Of a stretch of DNA of 20,123 nucleotides, positions 1 through 6,110 are shown one piece after another. The translations under genes were made by a program, and so were the position numbers. The DNA is from W11650 sp963545585. GTDB taxonomy: Bacteria; Bacillota; Clostridia; Lachnospirales; Vallitaleaceae. The DNA is taken from positions 1 to 20,123 of the forward strand of contig CAUUKX010000033.1 of the NCBI GenBank assembly GCA_963545585.1. The letters run 5' to 3'. How positions within the stretch are numbered: position 1 is the stretch's first letter; each line of letters opens with the position of its first letter. The notes under the pieces were generated by a model. That model did not search any database. It was given only the letters and a program-made list of their open reading frames with translations, and had not been told where the DNA came from.

Positions 1-121
1 CAATCTCGTCCGTGCCGCCGTTACCCGGCAGACAAAAGAGCTGCGCTGCCGGTTCATCCTGCCGCAGTTTCCATAAAATCGCGCTTTCTCTCGCCCCATT
101 GCCAATCACTAAGTATTTCAT
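1..121 (-). CDS. purD: Phosphoribosylamine--glycine ligase (GAR synthetase), N-terminal fragment
   Basis: Only the first 40 codons are inside the window; the gene continues past the left edge. The ATG is at 121-119, preceded by a GAAAGGA ribosome binding site about 8 nt upstream. The protein begins MKYLVIGNGARESAILWKL, which fits the start of the PurD N-terminal domain (family pattern MKVLVIGSGGREHAL), with a later PGNGGT segment matching the family's PGNAGT. PurD joins phosphoribosylamine to glycine with ATP, step 2 of de novo purine synthesis. It is the last visible gene of the pur cluster, 139 nt after purH, the usual place for purD in Firmicute pur operons. The family's usual REH is RES here. 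Identification rests on a short stretch plus context. Confidence 0.9.
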   Translation of the reverse strand, partial: MKYLVIGNGARESAILWKLRQDEPAAQLFCLPGNGGTDEI

Positions 122-260
122 TTTTTGATTCCTTTCAATTTTTAAAAGCACCGTTAAATCTCTGCCATGACCACCTAAGCGATATCGTTATCCCTTTGCT
201 CATACGCCGATAGCTGCCAGCCGCTAAAGCAAAGTATTCTGATACACGAAAAAATTGGGA
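122..260 (-). other. purH-purD intergenic spacer
   Basis: These 139 bases separate the purH stop from the purD start. I see the purD ribosome binding site near 126-132 but no convincing promoter, no hairpin followed by a T run, and no copy of the intergenic repeat found elsewhere in the cluster. purD is therefore most simply read as co-transcribed with purH. Confidence 0.5.
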
Positions 261-1811
261 TTAGTGCCGAAAATGCCGGATTTCCGTAAATATCATCGCA
301 ATCTGATGCCGGTTGCACATATCAATCGAATCCTGATCCCGAGTTGATCCACCGGGCTGAATAATCGCCGTAATTCCCGCCCTGGCAGCCGCTTCTACGC
401 AGTCAGCAAAGGGAAAAAAGGCATCAGAGGCCAGTACTGCCCCTTTTAAGATCTCGCCGCCCAAAGCCTCCCGGCAATGCTCAATCGCCTGCTCCGCCGC
501 CCAAATCCGGTTGACCTGTCCTGTCCCTAAGCCAAGCGACTGACCGCCCTTAGCAATGGCAATGCCGTTGCTCTTAACATATTTGACCAGTTTCCAGGCA
601 AAGCGCAAATCTTCCATTTCCTGAGCCGATGGCTGCCGCTCCGTTACGCAGCGCAGCTTTTCCGGCCATAAATCCTCGTCATCCCGCTCCTGTATCAGCA
701 AACCGCCGCTGACCTTGCGCAGGTCATAGCCGCCCTTGCTTTTTTGCGCCAATTCCGGCAGCATTAGCAGGCGAATATTTTTCTTGGCGGATAAAATCTC
801 CAGTGCTTCCGGGCTAAAACCGGGCGCCAACACGATTTCAATAAAAATCTTATGGATCTCAGCAGCCGTAGCAGCATCAATTTCCCGGTTAGCAACAATA
901 ATTCCGCCAAAAATCGACTTGGGGTCGGCCGAATAAGCCTTGTGATAGGCCTCTAAAATTGTTGCGCCGCTCCCCACTCCGCAGGGATTGCTGTGCTTGC
1001 AGGCCACTACTGTCGGCTGGTCAAACTCCTTGCATAGTTCCAGTGCTCCATTCGTGTCATTGATATTGTTATACGACAGCTCCTTGCCGTGCAACTGCTC
1101 CGCTCCGGTCAAAAGCCCTTTTTCAGCGGTAATATCCTGATAGTAAGCCGCCGTTTGATGTGGGTTTTCTCCATAGCGCAGATTCTGCTTTTTTTCAAAG
1201 GTCAGGGTCAGCGTTTCCGGATACTGCTGACCAGCCTTTTCATTTAAATATCCGGCAATCAGTGCGTCATAATTGGCCGTATGAGTAAAAACCTTGGCCG
1301 CCAGATAAAAATTAAACTTCGGCGCCACCTTGCCCTGCCGCAGTTGTTCAATTAGTGTTTCGTAATCAGCCGGATCAACCACCACCGACACATCCTGATA
1401 ATTTTTAGCCGCCGCCCGCAGCATCGACGGTCCGCCGATATCAATATTTTCGATTGCCTCCGTCAGTTCTGCCGCCGCCTGCAAAATAGTCTGCTTAAAC
1501 GGATACAAATTAACAATGACCACATCAATCGGCGCAATCTTTAAATCTGCCAACTGCCGCATATGCTCTGGATTATTCCGGCAGGCCAAAAGTCCGGCAT
1601 GAATATGCGGGTGCAGCGTTTTGACCCGGCCGTCCAAACATTCGGGAAAACCCGTTATTTCGGCTGCATCCGTCACCGGAATCTGCCCCTTGCGCAGCGT
1701 TTTGGCCGTTCCGCCGGTAGAAATTATCTCAAAGCCTAAACTCACCAATTCTCTTGCCAAATTGACAATACCAGTCTTATCCGAAACACTAATCAGCACT
1801 CTTTTTCCCAT
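261..1811 (-). CDS. purH: Bifunctional AICAR formyltransferase / IMP cyclohydrolase
   Basis: PurH catalyses the last two steps to IMP: 10-formyl-THF-dependent formylation of AICAR, then ring closure. The 516-residue protein is full length for the family. The N-terminal cyclohydrolase half opens KRVLISVSDKTG and contains STGGTAKTL and RVKTLHPHIHAG. The C-terminal transformylase half has the catalytic Lys-His pair in ACKHSNPCGVG (about K272/H273), then PGGSTRD and the family ending RHFRH. I chose the ATG at 1811 because homologues begin right there and GAGGG lies just upstream. A TTG nine codons upstream (1838-1836) is also in frame behind an AGGGAAAG, but it lies inside a repeat-end sequence. 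The purN-purH gap of 310 nt is the longest in the cluster and is filled mainly by repeat E1. Confidence 0.97.
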   Translation of the reverse strand: MGKRVLISVSDKTGIVNLARELVSLGFEIISTGGTAKTLRKGQIPVTDAAEITGFPECLDGRVKTLHPHIHAGLLACRNNPEHMRQLADLKIAPIDVVIVNLYPFKQTILQAAAELTEAIENIDIGGPSMLRAAAKNYQDVSVVVDPADYETLIEQLRQGKVAPKFNFYLAAKVFTHTANYDALIAGYLNEKAGQQYPETLTLTFEKKQNLRYGENPHQTAAYYQDITAEKGLLTGAEQLHGKELSYNNINDTNGALELCKEFDQPTVVACKHSNPCGVGSGATILEAYHKAYSADPKSIFGGIIVANREIDAATAAEIHKIFIEIVLAPGFSPEALEILSAKKNIRLLMLPELAQKSKGGYDLRKVSGGLLIQERDDEDLWPEKLRCVTERQPSAQEMEDLRFAWKLVKYVKSNGIAIAKGGQSLGLGTGQVNRIWAAEQAIEHCREALGGEILKGAVLASDAFFPFADCVEAAARAGITAIIQPGGSTRDQDSIDMCNRHQIAMIFTEIRHFRH

Positions 1812-1815
1812 TTTT

Positions 1816-1821
1816 CCCTCT
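1816..1821 (-). promoter_or_regulatory. Ribosome binding site of purH (AGAGGG)
   Basis: AGAGGG lies four nucleotides before the ATG at 1811. Spacing is short. The competing AGGG before the TTG at 1838 belongs to a solo repeat end, so translation could start at either site; the ATG is favoured by homology. Confidence 0.5.
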
Positions 1822-1831
1822 TTTCTTAGCT

Positions 1832-1846
1832 CACTCAACTTTCCCT
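1832..1846. repeat. Solo terminal sequence of the intergenic repeat family
   Basis: On the + strand CACTCAACTTTCCC matches the terminal sequence of E1 (TTAACTCAACTTTCCC at 1941-1956) over 13 bases (ACTCAACTTTCCC), in the same orientation and about 109 bp away. Read on the minus strand as CAGGGAAAGTTGAGT it also resembles the inner edge of E2, where the module end CAGG runs into GGAAAGTTGA. No partner end or module lies between 1847 and 1940, so it looks like a remnant. It overlaps the alternative TTG start of purH. Confidence 0.6.
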
Positions 1847-1940
1847 GTCAAAAGGTAACCTGCTGGGCAAGATAGCGCAGATATTCCACAATCCGCTCAG
1901 TCAAATGACTATTTTATCAAACAGAGAAAAGCTGCGCTTG

Positions 1941-2125
1941 TTAACTCAACTTTCCCATAGTTTTTTTGGGTTCTGTCCCGCTCAAAAAGCGGATACCCCT
2001 TGAACCGCTATGCGCTTCTGCCCGGACGAGCAACCTACCTGAGCGAAAGCTCCGCACTTCTGCCCGGGTAGGCAATCTAAAAAACTGTTTTAGTTTTTCC
2101 GAACATGGGAAAGCTCCGTTATTAA
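1941..2125 (-). repeat. Intergenic modular repeat E1 (two inner modules)
   Basis: This 185-bp element fills most of the purN-purH gap. Its ends are inverted: TTAACTCAACTTTCCCAT at 1941-1958 and ATGGGAAAG...TTATTAA at 2105-2125. Read on the minus strand it holds two CCCGGGCA-type modules. Module A (2038-2068) is enclosed by CCTACC/GGTAGG. Module B (about 1996-2026) carries a GAAGCGC-ATA-GCGGTTC hairpin with one mismatch and a diverged 3' end. Two further short hairpins are visible: CCGCT-TTTTG-AGCGG (1978-1992) and AAAAACT/AGTTTTT (about 2080-2098). Its upper end overlaps the last two bases plus one of the purN stop codon region (stop at 2122-2124). Orientation is opposite to E2 and E3. Confidence 0.85.
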
Positions 2126-2772
2126 TGTATGTTCCGCAAAATATCACTCATCGCCACGATTTCATCTTCCTCTTTTTCCTTGGCCGGCCGCAGTTTTTCA
2201 GCCAGCTCGGCTGCCGCCTTAACTATCAGCCGATGTTCAACCACCAGCACCTTTTGCTGCAAGCTCTCCGGCGTTTCATCCGCCGCTACCTTTACCCGCT
2301 CCTGATAAAGTACCGGCCCGGTGTCCGTTCCCTCATCCACAAAATGCACCGTCGCACCGCTTTCGGTATCACCCGCCGCCAGCACTGCTTCATGCACTTT
2401 CAGCCCATAGCAGCCCTTGCCGGAATGCCGCGGCAGGAGCGAGGGATGAATGTTTAAAATCCGGTTGGGGAAAATGTCAATCCAAGGCTTGGTCAATATC
2501 CGCAAATAGCCGGCCAGCACCACAAAATCAGCCTTTGCCTCCAGCACCATGCGCAGCAGCGCTAAATGGTACTCCTGCCGGTCCGGATATTCCTTGGGAT
2601 CAACAAAAAAAGCCGGTATGCCTGCCTTTTCCGCTCGGATCAGCCCATAAGCATCGACTCTGTCCGACAGCACCAGCACGATTTCGGCAATCTCTTTGGC
2701 ATGGACTTCATCAATTAAAGCCTGTAAATTAGAACCATTTCCTGAAATTAAAACGGCAAATCTGGTCAGCAT
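2122..2772 (-). CDS. purN: Phosphoribosylglycinamide formyltransferase (GAR transformylase)
   Basis: PurN transfers the formyl group of 10-formyl-THF to GAR, step 3 of the pathway. The 216-residue protein is close to the usual PurN length. It shows the phosphate-binding GNGSNLQAL near residues 11-19 and the catalytic triad expected from E. coli (N106/H108/D144) as N107 and H109 in RILNIHPSLLP and D150 in VDEGTDTGPV. Its ATG at 2772 overlaps the 3' end of purM by 7 nt (ATGCTGA), so translational coupling is likely; a GAGAGGA lies about 11 nt before the ATG, inside purM. The C-terminal tail from about residue 197 is charged and probably outside the fold. The stop codon directly abuts repeat E1. 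Confidence 0.97.
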   Translation of the reverse strand: MLTRFAVLISGNGSNLQALIDEVHAKEIAEIVLVLSDRVDAYGLIRAEKAGIPAFFVDPKEYPDRQEYHLALLRMVLEAKADFVVLAGYLRILTKPWIDIFPNRILNIHPSLLPRHSGKGCYGLKVHEAVLAAGDTESGATVHFVDEGTDTGPVLYQERVKVAADETPESLQQKVLVVEHRLIVKAAAELAEKLRPAKEKEEDEIVAMSDILRNIH

Positions 2773-3794
2773 AATCTTATCCCGTCCTCTCCAGCAATGA
2801 CCCGGCCAATGGCATAAGTCGCCCAGCCTCTTTGATTCAAGTCATTTTTAATCGGTTCTGCGTCCGCCTCTGCCACCGCCGCAACCAAACCAATTCCCAT
2901 GTTAAAAGTATGATACATCGCATCCCAGTCCAAATCGCCCCATTCCTGCAAGTAGTTAAAAACTTCCGGCAGAGGATACGATGCCTTTTGAATTTCCGCC
3001 ATTAAACCGGTCGGCAGCATCCGGGGAATGTTTTCATAAAATCCGCCGCCGGTGATATGAGCCAATCCTTTTAAACTATTTTTGCCGAGAAACGGCGCCA
3101 CCGCCTGATAATAAATTTTGGTCGGCTCCAGCAAGGCTTCGCCCACCGTTTGCTTATCATTTAACTTTTGATTAAGGGCAATCCCTTTCTGCTCCAATAT
3201 TTTACGCACCAGCGAAAAACCGTTGCTGTGCAGCCCCGACGAAGCCAGTCCCAGCAGAACGTCCCCCGCCTGAATACTGCTGCCGTCAATGGCCATCAGC
3301 CGGTCGACAATGCCCACGCAAAAACCGGCCACATCATAATCGCCCGGCGCATAAAAGCCCGGCATCTCTGCCGTTTCTCCGCCTATCAGCGCCATTTCAG
3401 CCTGCCGGCAGCCAGCAGCCACCCCGGCCACAATTGCTTCGACCTGCTCCGGCCGGAGTTTACCGGTGGCAATATAATCTAAAAAGAACAAAGGTTTCGC
3501 CCCTTGGCACAAAACATCATTTGCGCACATTGCCACACAGTCAATCCCAATGCTGTCATGCTTATCCATATCAATTGCCAGCTTTAATTTAGTGCCGACT
3601 CCATCCGTTCCGGCCACCAGCACCGGTTTTTCCATCGTTTTTGCCATTTCAATTGAAAACAACCCGCCAAAGCCGCCCAAATCTCCAATCACTTCCGGTG
3701 TCAAGGTTGACCGGACATGCTTTTTCATCCGCTTAACCGCTTCATAACCGGCGTGAATGTCTACGCCGGCCTCTTTATAATCTAATTTCGCCAT
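2766..3794 (-). CDS. purM: Phosphoribosylformylglycinamidine cyclo-ligase (AIR synthetase)
   Basis: PurM closes the imidazole ring of FGAM with ATP to give AIR, step 5. The 342-residue length is typical. Family signatures are clear: GGFGGLF near residue 40, VAGTDGVGTKLKLA (about 60-73), GGETAEMPGFY, SSGLHSNGFSL and HITGGGFYENIPRML. The start at 3794 has AAGGAG five bases upstream, partly formed by the end of purF, whose stop lies only 11 nt away. It overlaps purN downstream. The tight F-M-N packing contrasts with the repeat-filled gaps on both sides of this block. Nothing unusual is seen in the protein. Confidence 0.98.
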   Translation of the reverse strand: MAKLDYKEAGVDIHAGYEAVKRMKKHVRSTLTPEVIGDLGGFGGLFSIEMAKTMEKPVLVAGTDGVGTKLKLAIDMDKHDSIGIDCVAMCANDVLCQGAKPLFFLDYIATGKLRPEQVEAIVAGVAAGCRQAEMALIGGETAEMPGFYAPGDYDVAGFCVGIVDRLMAIDGSSIQAGDVLLGLASSGLHSNGFSLVRKILEQKGIALNQKLNDKQTVGEALLEPTKIYYQAVAPFLGKNSLKGLAHITGGGFYENIPRMLPTGLMAEIQKASYPLPEVFNYLQEWGDLDWDAMYHTFNMGIGLVAAVAEADAEPIKNDLNQRGWATYAIGRVIAGEDGIRLC

Positions 3795-3805
3795 CTTTTC
3801 TCCTT

Positions 3806-5230
3806 CTACCGCTTGGTCTGATTTTTAAGTTCTTCCGGTATTTCTATGGGATATTCGCCGTTAAAGCAATCCAGATTCAGGTTTTCCTTAGGAATCCCAA
3901 TTGCTTCTACCAAACCGTCAATACTTAAATACTTTAAGCTGTCCGCACCAATCATTTCACAAATTTCTTCCGTACTGTAATTCGCCCCCAGCAGCTCACT
4001 GATGACCGGCGTATCAATCCCGAAATAAGTCGGATATTTAATCGGCGGAGAGCTGATCCGAAAATGAATCTCTCTGGCTCCGGCATCCCGTAAAATCTTA
4101 ATAATCCGCCGGCTGGTCGTACCCCGGACAATGGAGTCGTCAATCAGCACGATTCGCTTATCTCTGACCGCCTCTTTTAAAACACTCAGCTTTAAAAAGA
4201 CCGCCTGCTCCCGCATCTCCTGCGTCGGCTCAATAAAAGTCCGACCCATATATTTATTTTTAATCAGACCAGTATCATAGGGAATCCCGGACTGCTCCGC
4301 ATAGCCCAGCGCCGCCGCAATCCCTGAATCCGGTACAGCCACGACAATATCGGCTTTTATGTCATCGGATTGGGCCAGCAGCCGACCGGCATTTTTTCGG
4401 GTTTCATAAACGCTCCTGCCGTCAATCACCGAGTCCGGCCGGGCAAAATAAACATATTCAAAGCTGCAATGCGCAAGTCTTTGATTTTCGGCATAGCGGA
4501 CGGACTCTATCCCCTGATTATTAATAATCACCATTTCCCCGGGCAAAATGTCTCGAATAAACTCCGCTCCGACAATATCCAAAGCCACCGTTTCCGAGGC
4601 CAGCATATAGCCGTCCCAGAGCCTGCCCAAAATTAGCGGCCGAATCCCGTGCGGATCGCGAATACCAATGAGATTGCCCTCGCACAGCATGGTGAAAGCA
4701 TACGCTCCCTGAATTCGGTCTAAGGTTTTTAAAATCGCTTCTTTGTAACCGGCCTTGTAGTTTTTGGCAATCAGGCTCAAAACCACTTCCGAATCGGTCG
4801 TCGTTTGAAAAATTGCGCCGTCTTCTTCCAGCTCCCGCCGGATTTGATAGGCATTGACTAAATTGCCGTTATGAGCCAACGCAATACTGCCGCCTCGATA
4901 ATTGATTGCCAATGGCTGAGCATTTACAACCTGACTGTCCCCGCCGGCCGCATAGCGGACATGACCGATACCGGTATTCCCGCTTAAACTCTGCAACATC
5001 TGCCGGGAAAAAACCTCCCGAACCAGCCCCATATCCTTATAGCTTTGCATTTGGCCGTCCCGCAGCAATGCTATCCCGGCGCTTTCCTGTCCCCGGTGCT
5101 GCAGCGCTAACAGCGCCAAAACAATCATATCTGCCACATTCTTATGAGCATGAATCCCGACCACTCCGCAGGCCTCTTTCAGTTTGTCCTGCACATATTC
5201 TCTTTCACTAAAAACTTCTTCTTTTTTCAT
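3806..5230 (-). CDS. purF: Amidophosphoribosyltransferase (glutamine PRPP amidotransferase)
   Basis: PurF makes phosphoribosylamine from PRPP and glutamine, the committed step. From the ATG at 5230 the protein has 474 residues. A 20-residue propeptide precedes the catalytic Cys21 in EACGVVGIHA, which should become the N-terminus after cleavage. Glutaminase motifs follow (LQHRGQESAGIA, GIGHVRYAAGG, LAHNGNLVNA). The PRPP loop VLIDDSIVRGTT sits near 361-372. I chose 5230 over an in-frame ATG at 5278 because only 5230 has an upstream GGAG and homologues start shortly before the Cys. In B. subtilis PurF a 4Fe-4S cluster is held by four Cys. Here C255 remains, but KHPC is KYPT (T401) and the terminal Cys-rich loop is reduced to NLDCF (C455), so the cluster is probably absent. 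Confidence 0.97.
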   Translation of the reverse strand: MKKEEVFSEREYVQDKLKEACGVVGIHAHKNVADMIVLALLALQHRGQESAGIALLRDGQMQSYKDMGLVREVFSRQMLQSLSGNTGIGHVRYAAGGDSQVVNAQPLAINYRGGSIALAHNGNLVNAYQIRRELEEDGAIFQTTTDSEVVLSLIAKNYKAGYKEAILKTLDRIQGAYAFTMLCEGNLIGIRDPHGIRPLILGRLWDGYMLASETVALDIVGAEFIRDILPGEMVIINNQGIESVRYAENQRLAHCSFEYVYFARPDSVIDGRSVYETRKNAGRLLAQSDDIKADIVVAVPDSGIAAALGYAEQSGIPYDTGLIKNKYMGRTFIEPTQEMREQAVFLKLSVLKEAVRDKRIVLIDDSIVRGTTSRRIIKILRDAGAREIHFRISSPPIKYPTYFGIDTPVISELLGANYSTEEICEMIGADSLKYLSIDGLVEAIGIPKENLNLDCFNGEYPIEIPEELKNQTKR

Positions 5231-5240
5231 GGCTGCAATG

Positions 5241-5247
5241 CTCCATA
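5241..5247 (-). promoter_or_regulatory. Ribosome binding site of purF (TATGGAG)
   Basis: TATGGAG ends ten bases before the ATG at 5230. No comparable purine-rich site precedes the ATG at 5278, which decides the start in favour of 5230. The exact 12-mer GAATTCGGCTCA lies immediately upstream (5263-5252). Confidence 0.55.
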
Positions 5248-5278
5248 TTTCTGAGCCGAATTCTCCTGACCACACCAT

Positions 5279-5358
5279 GCATTCCGGCAGTCGAAAAGTT
5301 CCGCTCTAAACAAGTGTTAAATCCGATGCCGACTCGCCGGCAGGATGATTTATCATCA
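5279..5358 (-). other. purE-purF spacer between repeat E2 and purF
   Basis: This stretch holds two short inverted repeats, GATGAT-TT-ATCATC (5344-5357) and TGCCG/CGGCA flanking a 6-base loop (about 5326-5341). Neither is followed by a T run on the minus strand and I see no promoter with both boxes, so purF is probably read through from purE. Confidence 0.4.
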
Positions 5359-5466
5359 TTTAATAACTCAACTTTCCCATGTTCATCAGAATAGTCTTTT
5401 TCGTGAGACCACCCGCCCGGGCAGAAGTGCGCAGCACTTCGATCAGGGGAAAGTTGAATTAATAAA
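5359..5466 (+). repeat. Intergenic modular repeat E2 (one inner module)
   Basis: This 108-bp element is the simplest copy. Its ends form an inverted repeat matching at 18 of 20 positions (5359-5378 and 5447-5466), including AACTCAACTTTCCC against GGGAAAGTTGAATT. The single module at 5416-5447 reads CCCGGGCA, then a perfect 7-bp hairpin GAAGTGC-GCA-GCACTTC (5424-5440), then GATCAGG. The sequence TTAATAA occurs at both edges (5360-5366 and 5459-5465), which may be a target duplication or part of the terminal repeat. The element ends two bases from the purE stop codon at 5468. Confidence 0.88.
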
Positions 5467-5467
5467 A

Positions 5468-5938
5468 CTAAAGATAACTGTCTTTTAGAACTTTCTCACG
5501 CATTTCCGCTTTAAACGCCTGTAGCTGCGGTTTCAATTCCGGATATTTTAAACTTAAAATCTCGGCCGCTAAGATACCGGCGTTTTCCGCACCATTAATC
5601 GCTACTGTTGCTACCGGTACGCCGGACGGCATCTGCACCATGGAAAGCAAGGAATCCAGGCCGTCCATCGTAGAAGATTTTATCGGCAGCCCTATCACCG
5701 GCAAAGTCGTAACCGCCGCCAGCACTCCCGGCAAATGCGCCGCTTTACCAGCGGCGGCAATCAGCAAATCCATTCCGTTTTCTTCCGCCGCCCGGGCATA
5801 AGCCAAGGCTTCATCCGGTGTTCGATGTGCCGACAGCACCCTAACTTCATACTCAATTCCAAAGTGTTCCAGCATTTGCCAAACCTTTTCCACCACCGGC
5901 AAATCCGACCGGCTGCCCATAATAACCGCTGCTTTCAT
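5468..5938 (-). CDS. purE: AIR carboxylase / N5-CAIR mutase
   Basis: PurE produces CAIR, step 6. From the ATG at 5938 it has 156 residues, typical length. Visible motifs are MGSRSD (residues 7-12), SAHRTPDEA (36-44), the nucleotide-binding AGKAAHLPG (63-71), SSTMDGLDSLLS (88-99) and VQMPSGVPVATVAI. The HLPG motif and layout resemble class I enzymes, but where bacterial class I PurE has AGAGGAAHLPG this one has Lys65. No purK follows or precedes it, so it may use CO2 directly rather than N5-CAIR; this is inference. I chose 5938 because AGGAGG lies four bases upstream, inside the longer alternative from 5953, which has no site of its own. Confidence 0.96.
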   Translation of the reverse strand: MKAAVIMGSRSDLPVVEKVWQMLEHFGIEYEVRVLSAHRTPDEALAYARAAEENGMDLLIAAAGKAAHLPGVLAAVTTLPVIGLPIKSSTMDGLDSLLSMVQMPSGVPVATVAINGAENAGILAAEILSLKYPELKPQLQAFKAEMREKVLKDSYL

Positions 5939-5942
5939 AAAT

Positions 5943-5948
5943 CCTCCT
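5943..5948 (-). promoter_or_regulatory. Ribosome binding site of purE (AGGAGG)
   Basis: A consensus AGGAGG lies four bases before the ATG at 5938. The in-frame ATG at 5953 would place this site inside the coding sequence, which decides the start. Confidence 0.8.
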
Positions 5949-6110
5949 ATCATATATCATACTATTACACCGTCTATTGGCCGCTCTCCTTTCCGGCACT
6001 GAAAACATCGTATTGAGCCGAATTCGCAGCCTGCAAGCCTGCCAAACGCATTTGATTTTCAGCTAAGGCTGCGTTAAAAGACGATTCATCCCGCTCCCAA
6101 AAATTAAGCG
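5949..6110 (-). other. purL-purE intergenic leader with inverted repeat
   Basis: The gap between purL and purE contains an 8-bp inverted repeat, CGCAGCCT at 6025-6032 against AGGCTGCG at 6066-6073, with a 33-nt loop. There is no T run after it on the minus strand, so it is not an obvious terminator. The 12-mer GAATTCGGCTCA follows directly (6025-6014) and recurs before purF. An AT-rich TATGAT near the purE start has no matching -35 box. No repeat of the E1-E3 family is present here. Confidence 0.45.

Noticed and set aside
1966..2457. A 163-codon open frame on the + strand across repeat E1 and the purN 3' half.
   Set aside because: It runs antisense to purN, has no homology I can recognise, and is explained by the codon use of the opposite strand.
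5231..5278. N-terminal extension of PurF from an ATG at 5278.
   Set aside because: No ribosome binding site precedes it, whereas the ATG at 5230 has GGAG and fits the usual short PurF propeptide.
5949..5970. TATGAT-like -10 sequences just upstream of purE.
   Set aside because: No acceptable -35 box lies 16-18 bp upstream.
5974..6051. A 25-codon open frame beginning ATGCGTTTGGCA on the minus strand between purL and purE, within a longer stop-free stretch.
   Set aside because: It has no ribosome binding site, no recognised product, and an open run of this length is expected by chance. It overlaps the inverted repeat and the shared 12-mer.
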